Shown: positions 56,178 to 64,000 of the stretch, piece by piece
How positions within the stretch are numbered: the first letter of the stretch is position 1
How the letters are laid out: every line of letters begins with the position of its first letter
Source of the DNA: Deltaproteobacteria bacterium
GTDB taxonomy: Bacteria > Desulfobacterota > Desulfuromonadia > Geobacterales > Pseudopelobacteraceae
Length of the DNA: 64,000 nt
Assembly: GCA_021781535.1 (NCBI GenBank)
Contig: JAJXWO010000002.1
Coordinates: forward strand, 186,001 to 250,000
Direction of reading: 5' to 3'
Position numbers and translations under genes: made by a program
Notes under the pieces: model-generated
Databases searched by the model: none
What the model was told of the DNA's origin: nothing
Seen by the model: the letters and a program-made list of their open reading frames with translations, nothing else

Positions 56178-57734
56178 ATGGCAAAGATTACCAGGGCGCT
56201 GATCAGTGTCTCTGACAAGAGCGGTGTAATTGAGTTTTCACAGCAGTTGGCGGAATATGGTGTGGAACTGCTCTCCACCGGTGGTACAGCGAAATTGTTG
56301 CGGGAAGCAGGGTTGACCGTTAAGGATGTCTCTGATTTTACCGGCTTTCCGGAAATGTTGGATGGCCGGGTGAAAACCCTGCACCCAAAGGTGCACGGTG
56401 GTCTGCTCGGGATGCGTTCGAATCCGGAACATGTTGCCAAGATGAAAGAACACGGCATCGAAAACATCGACATGGTGGTCGTAAATCTTTACCCCTTTGA
56501 GGCGACAACAGCCAAGGAAGGGTGCCATCTGGAAGATGCCATTGAAAATATTGATATCGGCGGGCCGACCATGCTCCGCTCGGCAGCCAAGAATTATCCG
56601 GATGTCACCGTGCTGGTTGACAGCGCTGATTATGCGCAGGTGCTTGAAGAGATGAAAGCAACGGCAGGCGCCGTTTCGGCGACGACCAACTTCGCCCTGG
56701 CGGTAAAGGTGTTTCAGCACACTGCAGCGTACGATGGCGCCATCTCCAACTATCTGGGAGCGCGACTGACCAGTGAAGTGCAGGAATATCCACCGGTCTT
56801 TACCCTGCAGGTCAAAAAAGCCCAGGATCTTCGCTATGGCGAAAACCCGCACCAAACGGCCGCATTTTATGTTGAGAACCGCATCTCCGAGCCGTGTGTC
56901 TCCAATGCCCAGCAACTCCAAGGCAAAGAGCTATCCTTCAATAATATCATTGACCTGGACGCTGCCATTGAAACCGTCAAGGAATTTGAACAGAGTGCCG
57001 CTGTCATTATCAAGCATACCAACCCCTGCGGTGTTGCGCTGGCTGATTCTCCGCTGACGGCATATCTCAAGGCTCGCGAATGTGATCCGGTTTCAGCCTT
57101 CGGCGGTATCGTCGGATTCAATCGTACCGTTGACGCCGCAACCGCAAAAGAACTGACTTCAACATTTCTGGAAGCGGTCATTGCCCCCGGTTACAGTGAT
57201 GAGGCCTTGGACATATTCACCGCGAAAAAGAATGTTCGGGTTATGCAGGTTCCGCTTCTTGACAGCTATGTTCCCGGAGGATTCGATTTCAAGCGTGTAA
57301 CGGGTGGATTGTTGCTGCAAGGCCGGGATCTGGGGATGATACATGCCCTTGATTGCCGTGTGGTTACCGAACGTACACCGACGGCGTCAGAATACGAAGC
57401 GCTCGATTTTGCCTGGCGGGTCTGCAAACATGTCAAATCCAATGCCATTGTGTTTTGCAATCGCGATCAGACGGTTGGCATTGGCGCCGGTCAGATGTCT
57501 CGTGTGGACTCATCCAAGATTGCCGTTCAAAAGGCGCTGCTCCCTACCCAGGGTACGGTACTGGCTTCTGACGCATTTTTTCCGTTTCGCGACGGGGTTG
57601 ACGCCGCCGCAGAAGCAGGTGTGACGGCAATTATCCAGACCGGTGGCAGCGTACGCGATGAGGAAGTCATTAAAGCTGCCAATGAACATGGAATAGCAAT
57701 GATCTTTACCACCATGCGGCATTTCCGCCATTGA
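56178..57734 (+). CDS. purH: Bifunctional AICAR formyltransferase / IMP cyclohydrolase
   Basis: 518 residues. N-terminal cyclohydrolase (about 1-200; [49 protein letters not shown]) and C-terminal transformylase ([25 protein letters not shown] with the catalytic Lys-His). The last two steps of IMP synthesis. GCAAGGAG precedes the ATG. Followed by purD and purE in the same direction. Confidence 0.98.
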   Translation: MAKITRALISVSDKSGVIEFSQQLAEYGVELLSTGGTAKLLREAGLTVKDVSDFTGFPEMLDGRVKTLHPKVHGGLLGMRSNPEHVAKMKEHGIENIDMVVVNLYPFEATTAKEGCHLEDAIENIDIGGPTMLRSAAKNYPDVTVLVDSADYAQVLEEMKATAGAVSATTNFALAVKVFQHTAAYDGAISNYLGARLTSEVQEYPPVFTLQVKKAQDLRYGENPHQTAAFYVENRISEPCVSNAQQLQGKELSFNNIIDLDAAIETVKEFEQSAAVIIKHTNPCGVALADSPLTAYLKARECDPVSAFGGIVGFNRTVDAATAKELTSTFLEAVIAPGYSDEALDIFTAKKNVRVMQVPLLDSYVPGGFDFKRVTGGLLLQGRDLGMIHALDCRVVTERTPTASEYEALDFAWRVCKHVKSNAIVFCNRDQTVGIGAGQMSRVDSSKIAVQKALLPTQGTVLASDAFFPFRDGVDAAAEAGVTAIIQTGGSVRDEEVIKAANEHGIAMIFTTMRHFRH

Positions 57735-57774
57735 GTCATCGAACGATCAGAACTGAATATAGAGGCGTCTCACT

Positions 57775-59049
57775 ATGAAAATACTTGTAATCGGCGGCGG
57801 TGGCCGCGAACATGCCCTGGTCTGGAAAATTGCCCAATCTCCGCTCGTGAGCAAAATCTATTGTGCGCCGGGTAATCCGGGGATGGCGGCGTTGGCTGAA
57901 AATCTGCCGATTGCCGTTGATCAATTGGACAAACTGCTGGCATTTGCCTATGAAAACAAGATCGACTTAACGGTGGTCGGACCTGAACAGCCGCTTTCAC
58001 TCGGGATCGTCGATCTGTTCGAGTCGCACGGCCTCAAGGTGTTCGGGCCGTCACAAAAAGCCGCTTTTATCGAGGGAAGCAAGGCCTTCTCCAAAGATCT
58101 GATGCAGAAGTACAATGTGCCGACCGCTGCCTATGGTGTGTTTACCGACCAAGGGGAGGCTGAAGCATTTATTAATCGTACCGGTGCGCCGATTGTGGTC
58201 AAAGCCGATGGCTTGGCCGCTGGTAAGGGTGTCATTATTGCCCGGACATGCGAGGAAGCGATTTCAGCCGTTCGCGACATGCTGAGCGGCAATGCTTTCG
58301 GTAGCGCCGGATCGCGAGTCGTCATCGAAGAGTTCCTTACCGGTGAGGAAGCTTCGTTCCTGGTAATCACCGATGGGAAAAATGTCATACCGCTGGCCAG
58401 CGCCCAGGATCATAAGGCTGTTTTTGACGGTGATCAGGGTCCGAACACGGGCGGTATGGGTGCCTATTCGCCCGCTCCTGTGGTAACGCCGGCCATTCAT
58501 GAAAAAGCCATGGAACTGGTTATCCGCCCGACAGTGGCTGGTATGGCTGCCGAGGGGCGACCGTATCGCGGGGTATTGTATGCCGGGTTGATGGTCAAGG
58601 ATGGTGAGATAAAAACCCTTGAGTTCAATGCGCGTTTTGGTGATCCCGAGTGTCAGCCGTTGCTGATGAGGATGAAATCGGACATTGTTCCGGTGTTGCT
58701 GGCTGTCGCTAATGGAGATATGTCAAAAGAGGTCATTGAATGGCATGACAAGGCGGCTGTCTGCGTTGTCATGGCTTCGGAAGGCTATCCGGGCGATTAT
58801 CGGAAGGGTGATGAGATCCAGGGACTGGAACAGGCGGCCGAACTGGATGATGTCTATGTGTTTCACGCCGGCACTGCCGCAAAAGCGGACAAGTGTGTTA
58901 CAAACGGTGGACGGGTGCTGGGAGTAACCGCTCGTGGGGCAACCGTTAAAGAAGCAATTGACGGGGCCTACCGGGGTGTGGCATGTATCACCTGGCCCGG
59001 TGTCCAGTTTCGACGCGATATCGGTCGTAAAGCACTTGATCGCATTTGA
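57775..59049 (+). CDS. purD: Phosphoribosylamine-glycine ligase
   Basis: 424 residues with ATP-grasp layout: N-domain MKILVIGGGGREHALVWKI, VVGPEQPLSLGIVD, the glycine-rich ADGLAAGKGVIIA, and PNTGGMGAYSPAP, FNARFGDPECQPLL. Joins glycine to phosphoribosylamine in purine synthesis. It follows purH by 40 bases. Confidence 0.98.
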   Translation: MKILVIGGGGREHALVWKIAQSPLVSKIYCAPGNPGMAALAENLPIAVDQLDKLLAFAYENKIDLTVVGPEQPLSLGIVDLFESHGLKVFGPSQKAAFIEGSKAFSKDLMQKYNVPTAAYGVFTDQGEAEAFINRTGAPIVVKADGLAAGKGVIIARTCEEAISAVRDMLSGNAFGSAGSRVVIEEFLTGEEASFLVITDGKNVIPLASAQDHKAVFDGDQGPNTGGMGAYSPAPVVTPAIHEKAMELVIRPTVAGMAAEGRPYRGVLYAGLMVKDGEIKTLEFNARFGDPECQPLLMRMKSDIVPVLLAVANGDMSKEVIEWHDKAAVCVVMASEGYPGDYRKGDEIQGLEQAAELDDVYVFHAGTAAKADKCVTNGGRVLGVTARGATVKEAIDGAYRGVACITWPGVQFRRDIGRKALDRI

Positions 59050-59091
59050 GTTACAACTCCTGAATACGTTTGCATATTTTCGAGGATACTA

Positions 59092-59592
59092 ATGGCAACT
59101 GATCCACAGGTTTTATTGATTATGGGTAGTGATTCCGATCTTCCGGTTATGCAGGAAGCCGCGGCTATCCTTAAAAAGTTCAGCATTCCCTATGAAATGC
59201 GGATTTCTTCGGCGCACCGCTCCCCGGAACGGACAATGGCGCTGGCTGCAGGAGCGGCCGGTCGTGGTGTGAAAATTATTATTGCCGGAGCCGGGATGGC
59301 CGCTCACCTGGCCGGTGTCGTTGCCGCCAAAACTATCCTTCCGGTGATCGGTGTCCCCATGCCAGGCGGCGCCTTGAACGGGGTGGACGCCCTATACTCT
59401 ACCGTCCAGATGCCAGCCGGCATTCCTGTTGCAACTATGGCAATCGGCAAGTCCGGTGCCAAAAATGCCGCACTGTTTGCTATACAGATCCTGGCTCTTG
59501 CAGACCCTCGGCTTTGCGAAGCACTTGTAGGCTATCGTGTTGAAATGGATGCAGAGGTGGAAGCCAAGGATGCTGCCGTGCAGACTTCTTAA
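59092..59592 (+). CDS. purE: N5-carboxyaminoimidazole ribonucleotide mutase (class I PurE)
   Basis: 166 residues, normal for class I. MGSDSDLPVMQEAAAILKK, the active-site SSAHRSPERT, and AGAGMAAHLAGV and GVPMPGGALNGVDAL are complete. Converts N5-CAIR to CAIR. No purK is adjacent. GAGGA precedes the ATG. Last gene of the purH-purD-purE group. Confidence 0.97.
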   Translation: MATDPQVLLIMGSDSDLPVMQEAAAILKKFSIPYEMRISSAHRSPERTMALAAGAAGRGVKIIIAGAGMAAHLAGVVAAKTILPVIGVPMPGGALNGVDALYSTVQMPAGIPVATMAIGKSGAKNAALFAIQILALADPRLCEALVGYRVEMDAEVEAKDAAVQTS

Positions 59593-59939
59593 TCCACAGA
59601 TTTTAGCTGGATATGCTGATGGATTGAATTACAACTATCAGTGTTTTTTATCCGAAAGGGGCGAGAAACAGCAATGAAGAAGGCCCCACTTCCTGCACAG
59701 GGTGCCACAGGCCTTAATTTATGTTGCAAAGTGCCCTATTCTGCAGGGTAAACAGTCTCGGCATTTGGGGATGATATTTTTTATCTCCGAAACTATTTCT
59801 AGTTGACTTTGCCGGGATCACTATGATACTAAATGGAACGCTTTTGGAACGGAGTACTTAGTACGTTTCAATTGCTAAGTGAAGAGAATCATTCTGTTAC
59901 GTGTTTTAATTCTGTAATATTTTCATATTGCAGAAATAT
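59593..59939. other. Intergenic region before tRNA-Asn
   Basis: 347 bases without a supported gene. Contains the candidate tRNA-Asn promoter. A small hairpin (CCCT...AGGG near 59740) has no U tract. Nothing else recognised. Confidence 0.5.
59803..59830 (+). promoter_or_regulatory. Candidate promoter for tRNA-Asn
   Basis: TTGACT (59803-59808), 16 bases, GATACT (59825-59830). The tRNA starts 110 bases further on, so a long leader would be trimmed. Confidence 0.4.
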
Positions 59940-60015
59940 TCCCCTTTAGCTCAGTTGGTAGAGCAGGTGACTGTTAATCACCTTGTCCGTGGTTCGAGTC
60001 CGCGAAGGGGAGCCA
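59940..60015 (+). tRNA. tRNA-Asn (anticodon GTT)
   Basis: 76 bases with encoded CCA. TCCCCTT pairs with AAGGGGA; anticodon loop CTGTTAA between GGTGA/TCACC; T-loop GGTTCGAGTC. Anticodon bases are 59973-59975. Confidence 0.97.
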
Positions 60016-60022
60016 ATCAAAA

Positions 60023-60068
60023 ACGAGTCTGATTACCTAATTAAAGCTGGTAGTCAGACTTGTTTTTT
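60023..60068 (+). terminator. Terminator between tRNA-Asn and tRNA-Gly
   Basis: ACGAGTCTGATTACC and GGTAGTCAGACTTGT make a 15-bp stem with two wobble pairs, followed by TTTTTT. It implies tRNA-Gly has its own promoter or depends on readthrough. Confidence 0.8.
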
Positions 60069-60079
60069 ATCAGTTAAAT

Positions 60080-60154
<75 letters not shown>

Positions 60155-60162
60155 AGAAAATC

Positions 60163-60195
60163 AAGGACTTAGCCGACAGGGTTAAGTCCTTTTTT
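60163..60195 (+). terminator. Terminator after tRNA-Gly
   Basis: AAGGACTTA pairs with TAAGTCCTT, followed by TTTTT, 8 bases after the tRNA. Confidence 0.85.
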
Positions 60196-60577
60196 GTTGC
60201 CTTGGCGGCTTTTGTTTCCGTTTTTGTTTCCGTTTGGCGGAAAAAACACCCAGAAAAAAAGTGCGCTATCGTGAATATTTTTGAAACCCGAATCCGCATA
60301 AAGTCTGTCCCATGCGGATTGCGCCAGCAGATTTATTCCTTCCTAACCGGAATAGATCCTGAAGAACGGACGGGAACTGTTACGCGGTGGACCTCGCAAT
60401 TCAGCTATTTGTCTCCGCTGTATCCGTTTTTGTATCCGTTTTACGAAAAAGATATTAAAAAACAGGCTGATAGCGTGGATGATTTGTGGTCGCAGAAACG
60501 ATATGGAACGAATAGAGGGCAAACAATCCGGCTAAACTGCCCGTAAATGCGGGCCAAACATTTTCCAGGAGGTAAAA
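60196..60577. repeat. Gene-free stretch with two 12-bp direct-repeat doublets, att-like
   Basis: TTTGTTTCCGTT is doubled at 60211-60235 and TGTATCCGTTTT is doubled at 60419-60442. Both resemble the GTATCC doublet downstream of tRNA-Val. A frame running through from tRNA-Gly (to 60546) has no start signal of its own and is not credible as a gene. The order tRNA, terminator, repeats is the same at both tRNA sites, suggesting integrase arm sites or scars of integrated elements. Confidence 0.45.
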
Positions 60578-61243
60578 GTGAGCATTCCAGCACATTCACG
60601 GCCTTTTGAGATGGCAAGGGACAATACTATTGGCGCTGTTTACGGGTGGATGGCAGCCGGTCTCTTCCTGACGGCACTCGTTTCGGTGGCGGTCGTCAGT
60701 TCACCGGCGCTATTCACCATGCTCTTCGGTAACAGAGCGGTGTTTTTCGGCCTCTTCATTGTTGAACTTGGGCTAGTCTTCGCGATCAGCGGCTTCGCGC
60801 TTCGCATGGGAGCGGCTATCGCTGCGCCACTTTTTCTGCTCTATTCGGCACTCAACGGTGTGACGCTCTCCGGAATATTCCTCATCTATACCGGCCAGTC
60901 CATATCCTCGGCGTTTTTCACCACGGCCGGGACCTTTGCCGTGATGAGTGTCTACGGCCTCACGACAAGGCGCGACCTGACATCACTCGGCTCGTTCTGC
61001 TTCATGGGCCTGGTAGGGATTGTCATCGCCTCCATCGTCAATATCTTCCTGCACTCCAACATGCTCCAATTTGTCGTCAGCGGCATCGGCCTGATCGTCT
61101 TTATCGGCCTGACAGCCTATGACACCCAGAAGCTCAAGGGGGCCAGGGGCGGGGCAGCGGTTGCCGGCGCACTGGCGCTTTACCTCGACTTCGTCAACAT
61201 GTTCCTTTTCATCTTGCAACTATTCGGGAGCAGGAGGGACTGA
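60578..61243 (+). CDS. BAX inhibitor-1 (YccA/YbhL) family membrane protein
   Basis: 221 residues with a GTG start after AGGAGG. About seven transmembrane helices; family features are YGWMAAGLFLTALVSVAV, the fourth-to-fifth helix region LFLLYSALNGVTLSGIFLIY, and TAYDTQKLKGARGG with the conserved Asp near the C-terminus. Inner-membrane protein; bacterial members associate with FtsH quality control (YccA) or calcium leak (BsYetJ). The role here is unknown. Confidence 0.92.
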   Translation: MSIPAHSRPFEMARDNTIGAVYGWMAAGLFLTALVSVAVVSSPALFTMLFGNRAVFFGLFIVELGLVFAISGFALRMGAAIAAPLFLLYSALNGVTLSGIFLIYTGQSISSAFFTTAGTFAVMSVYGLTTRRDLTSLGSFCFMGLVGIVIASIVNIFLHSNMLQFVVSGIGLIVFIGLTAYDTQKLKGARGGAAVAGALALYLDFVNMFLFILQLFGSRRD

Positions 61244-61335
61244 CCACCGGTGAATGCTTAACGGGGGATTTGTGAGATGGGGTGAGCCTTTTGGGCTTGC
61301 CCTTTCTTATAGGCGGGACTGTTCAGATTATCACT

Positions 61336-62586
61336 TCATTTGGGCGGCGCGTGCAGAAACAGATGTTCTGCCTCAGCACATTCCTGCGAGGTCAGGCCAA
61401 GCTTCCTGGCGCGGGCCTTCCATCCACCCACCACCTTGCACACGTCATTGACGATCTTCCTGGCACGGCCGAGTTCCAGTCTGTAATAGTCGGCGGTTGC
61501 AAGAACTACCTCCAGATCGGGTTGGCGGTTATAAAGATCCAGAGAAAGGACGTGCTCGTCCTTTCTGAAGGACGGATTCATGTCGAAAGCCGGGGCCAGG
61601 TGCCACCCGTCGGGAGACCTGATGAAGCCATGATTTCGCAGGTGGTCATCTCGGTTGGCGGTGGCGACGTTGAAGACAACCCTGGTGAAAAGCTCTTCGA
61701 GGTTTTGTGCGATGTGATCAGCCTCGCCGTACGTGGCCAGAAATTCCGCCATCTCCAGATAACTGGCGTCTTCGGTGTCGATGTGGCCGAGCATCGTCAT
61801 GGCCGAGGCAAAAAAACGCCTGTTGCCGCCGATGCGATCAAATCTCTTCACCAGGAAGGTATGATAGCCGCCACCTATCTGCAAGAGGCGGGATTCGGGC
61901 ACGGCGATACCGCATTCCTGCGCCAGGCCCTGAAGCAGCATTTCCCAGACGGCGACATCGTAGTCATCGTCGGCAGAAGGGAACTTGGCAATCCAGAGGC
62001 TGCCGTCTTCATCGACCAGGTTGGCCTTGGGGCGGGCGCCCCCGAGCGAAGACCCCGGAGCAACCAGAACCTTCAGCCACTCCCTGATTTTGTCGAGATC
62101 GTCCTGCTTCTTCCTGGTCAGCTCATAGGCAACAGCCTGCAGCTCGGCAATCCTGGCGACAGGGGGAGCGGATAACGCTTCGTTGGCCAGGAAAATCTGC
62201 TCACCCGGGCGGCTGAAACGCAAAGCGCCCATGCGCGTACAATCCTGAACTCCCAGCAGGAATTCCCACGGTCCCAGGGTTCTCGGAGTACGACCTTCTT
62301 CTTTGGCCTCGACCGCCTCCAGGCGTTTCATCAGAATCTGGCCCCAGCGGTCGGGGCATGAATCCATGAACACGCCGAAATTGGAATCCCCCGGAAAGAA
62401 TTCACCGGCAAAAAGATCCAGTTCCGGGTCCAGGGGGAAGGCGTGGGCATGCTTGAGCCAAGTCGGCTCGTAGGCAAAACGTACGCTGCCGCGCTCCCCA
62501 TGCGAGAGCGTACCTATGTGCTGAAGGGAACCGAATCCGGGATCGTCAAACCAGACCCAGATCTGGTCCCCCTTTGCTTTAGCCAT
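61336..62586 (-). CDS. hipA: HipA-type serine/threonine kinase toxin
   Basis: 416 residues from the ATG at 62586 (GGAGAC upstream); the longer frame to 62670 lies inside hipB. N-terminal HipA domain with FFPGDSNFGVFMDSCPDRWG, P-loop-like GSSLGGARPKA (178-188) that carries the autophosphorylation Ser, catalytic NRDDHLRNHGF (311-321) and AFDMNPS with the metal Asp335. HipA phosphorylates glutamyl-tRNA synthetase in E. coli; the target here is unknown. It overlaps hipB by eight bases. Confidence 0.93.
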   Translation of the reverse strand: MAKAKGDQIWVWFDDPGFGSLQHIGTLSHGERGSVRFAYEPTWLKHAHAFPLDPELDLFAGEFFPGDSNFGVFMDSCPDRWGQILMKRLEAVEAKEEGRTPRTLGPWEFLLGVQDCTRMGALRFSRPGEQIFLANEALSAPPVARIAELQAVAYELTRKKQDDLDKIREWLKVLVAPGSSLGGARPKANLVDEDGSLWIAKFPSADDDYDVAVWEMLLQGLAQECGIAVPESRLLQIGGGYHTFLVKRFDRIGGNRRFFASAMTMLGHIDTEDASYLEMAEFLATYGEADHIAQNLEELFTRVVFNVATANRDDHLRNHGFIRSPDGWHLAPAFDMNPSFRKDEHVLSLDLYNRQPDLEVVLATADYYRLELGRARKIVNDVCKVVGGWKARARKLGLTSQECAEAEHLFLHAPPK

Positions 62587-62917
62587 CGCTGTCTCCTGTC
62601 GGCGGCTTCTTGCGCGGAGCCCTTTTCCGGTGGGGAAGTGATTCGTCCTGCAGACGACGCCCGAGAACATCCTCCTTGGCTATCAGAGACAAGTCCTCAA
62701 CCAGTCCCAGGACACGTAGCACCTGGACGTAGATCCCGATAGCAACCGAGGGATCGCCATTTTCGACCTTGTAGAGTGTCGGCCGTGAAATATCAGCCCT
62801 GGAACAAACCGTTTCCATGGAAAAGCGGCGACGAAGCCGCGCATCCTTGAGGCGTTGCCCCAAAGCCTCCATTTCCTTCGCCGAAGCTGGGTAGATTGTA
62901 ACGGTTCTCTTGGCCAT
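62579..62917 (-). CDS. hipB: HipB-like antitoxin, XRE-family helix-turn-helix
   Basis: 112 residues. Helix-turn-helix about 20-75 (LGQRLKDARLRRRFSMETV, SRADISRPTLYKVENGDPSV). C-terminal tail is basic and Pro-rich. It would bind HipA and repress its own promoter. The ATG lies only about 6 bases from the predicted transcript start and has no ribosome-binding site, so translation may be nearly leaderless. Confidence 0.92.
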   Translation of the reverse strand: MAKRTVTIYPASAKEMEALGQRLKDARLRRRFSMETVCSRADISRPTLYKVENGDPSVAIGIYVQVLRVLGLVEDLSLIAKEDVLGRRLQDESLPHRKRAPRKKPPTGDSDG

Positions 62918-62971
62918 AACGGTAATAATTATTTACACATTATGCCTGTTATGTCAAACATAATTATCGTT
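62918..62971 (-). promoter_or_regulatory. hipBA promoter and operator-like palindromes
   Basis: On the - strand TTGACA (62952-62957), 16 bases, TAAATA (62930-62935). The -35 box lies in a perfect palindrome TTATGT-CAA-ACATAA (62949-62963). Outer inverted arms AACGGTAATAATTAT (62918-62932) and ATAATTATCGTT (62960-62971) also pair. A plausible HipB binding site. Confidence 0.55.
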
Positions 62972-63061
62972 AAATTGTATGGCTACCGCATGTTGTTTTT
63001 TTAGAGTAAAGCCCAAACCAATGCGTTGCAGGTACATCTTTTGCCGGGGTATTGCAAACCA

Positions 63062-63691
63062 TTATCGCCCGCACCCTGCCTCCAACCGCACCAGCATCAG
63101 TCCAAAGTTGTGACTTACTTTGAGATTCCTGATCGCGTCTTCCATGCTCAACCCGTATCCCCGCACAGTGCGGTTCTCAATCTTCTCTGCACGGTAGCAG
63201 AGCTCCTCATCATCCCAGATGACGTTGGCTTCCAGCTTGTTCGACGGACATTGAGGCGGATGGACATATTCAGGGTATTCCTTGAGCTTGCGAATCTTCA
63301 CGTAACAGCCGGGAAAGTCCCGCCGCACGGCATCCAGCACCGGCCCATCTGCGTTTTCTCTGATGGCATGCCCAGCGTCCCAGATGTCGAATTCCCAGCC
63401 GGCGCACCATTTGGCAAAGGATAGCGAGCGTCTGGAAAGGTAGGTGGCCATTACTGGGGGGACGGAGTCCTTTGCCGGTCGGCCCCGTTTCCCCTGGTTG
63501 ATTACCCGATGTTTTACGAGAACGGCGTGGGCGTAATCAGCCTTCTTGGAACCGATGATTCTGGTGATTTCAACAACGGAAAACCCCTTTCGGTAAGCTG
63601 TGCAGATTCGATCCTCGACCTGATCGAAGAGTTGCTGATGCCCGGATAGAACATGGAAACGATAAGCAATGATGGCTGTCTTTGACGGCAT
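63062..63691 (-). CDS. Hypothetical protein, unrecognised, downstream reader of hipBA region
   Basis: 209 residues. No signal peptide or transmembrane helix. The first 70 residues are helical and basic with an arrangement that could be a helix-turn-helix (YRKGFSVVEITRIIGSKKAD, then a GKRGRP basic turn). The rest is mixed with conserved-looking WCAGWEFDIWDAGHAI and a small alpha/beta end. I do not recognise the family. It is on the same strand as and 145 bases upstream of hipB. ATG chosen as the first; its ribosome-binding site is weak (AGAAGGG). Confidence 0.5.
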   Translation of the reverse strand: MPSKTAIIAYRFHVLSGHQQLFDQVEDRICTAYRKGFSVVEITRIIGSKKADYAHAVLVKHRVINQGKRGRPAKDSVPPVMATYLSRRSLSFAKWCAGWEFDIWDAGHAIRENADGPVLDAVRRDFPGCYVKIRKLKEYPEYVHPPQCPSNKLEANVIWDDEELCYRAEKIENRTVRGYGLSMEDAIRNLKVSHNFGLMLVRLEAGCGR

Positions 63692-63956
63692 GGTGCGAGC
63701 CCTTCTAAAGTCTGTTATAGATCACATTTATTTCATAAATGTATATAGAGAAATTCTCGTCCGATTCGCATCCGATTTTGTCCATTTTCGGATGCATTTC
63801 CGGGTATATTATGGTCAGCTCTTTTGGGGACCAATAAGGAGCCATCGTTTCTTTTCTCAAGACGGTACCATCCATCATCCGATTTCTCCCGGGACTACTT
63901 CAGAATTTTTTCCATAACATCACAGCAAGAGTCTTTTGCCAGGTTGGAGGTGGGTG

Positions 63957-64000
63957 ATGGGAAATCGTTCCGTGTCTTGGGAACTGAATCCTTGGGTTGT
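63957..64000 (+). CDS. Possible start of a gene, cut by the window end
   Basis: ATG at 63957 with TTGGAGG at 63944-63950 opens a frame reading MGNRSVSWELNPWV up to the end. Too short to identify. From 63692 to 63956 I see nothing else; the longer frame 63669-63917 lies partly antisense to the previous gene and has no ribosome-binding site. Confidence 0.3.
   Translation, partial: MGNRSVSWELNPWV

Noticed and set aside
61282-62175. 297-residue frame antisense to hipA
   Set aside because: HipA motifs on the other strand are complete; this is a shadow frame.

Overview
The window looks like chromosome of a Geobacter-like member of the Desulfuromonadota/Geobacterales. This is inferred from gene content: a multiheme c-type cytochrome, a tungsten-type aldehyde ferredoxin oxidoreductase, a split glutamine-dependent NAD synthetase, a HesB-like selenoprotein with an in-frame TGA, a Tat-exported membrane-bound [NiFe] hydrogenase, and the tig-clpP-clpX cluster. 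GC content is moderate and intergenic gaps are short.

1-11.6 kb is the right part of a prophage or phage-derived element, entirely on the + strand: the end of a replication protein, a DnaB-type helicase, five small genes, an AntA/AntB-type antirepressor with zinc-binding cysteines, then three proteins that look like virion-internal or ejection proteins, the last of 1752 residues. No terminase, portal, capsid or tail gene is present in the window. 11.6-12.2 kb has no convincing gene but carries clustered tandem 10-bp repeats and alternating purine-pyrimidine tracts. A PDZ lipoprotein gene separates this from tRNA-Val, whose 3' end faces the element.

12.9-31.7 kb is mostly leftward housekeeping: tRNA-Val, tRNA-Asp, HU, clpX-clpP-tig, tRNA-Leu, a SUI1-like factor, nadE with its separate amidase, and yraN. 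Then comes a rightward multiheme cytochrome, followed by a leftward run of AOR, gph, a YhbY-type RNA-binding protein, a DUF255 thioredoxin-fold protein, a YigI-like thioesterase, a chemoreceptor and a UvrD/Rep helicase.

31.9-36.7 kb holds the two most interesting loci. One is a HesB/IscA-like selenoprotein that conventional gene calling would truncate at Sec32. The other is a convergent two-gene unit of a membrane SPFH (HflK/C-like) protein overlapping a 1105-residue protein with two P-loop ATPase modules and a divergent Lon-type serine protease domain. It looks like a membrane-associated protease-scaffold pair analogous to FtsH-HflKC.

37-44.4 kb holds pfkA and ppk, both with unusual lysine-rich segments, and a three-gene [NiFe] hydrogenase (small, large, cytochrome b) whose small subunit has Asp where the second proximal-cluster Cys normally lies. 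44.4-48.9 kb is a leftward marR-tolC-emrA-emrB efflux operon with a readable promoter and repeated operator-like sites. 48.9-59.6 kb is rightward: rimI, pyrK, pyrD, ptsP, alr, a RACo-like ASKHA ATPase lacking its ferredoxin domain, purH, purD and purE. 59.9-64 kb has tRNA-Asn and tRNA-Gly, an att-like repeat region, a BAX-inhibitor-1 family membrane protein, a hipBA toxin-antitoxin pair, an unrecognised gene and the first codons of a further possible gene; this end looks like accessory DNA.
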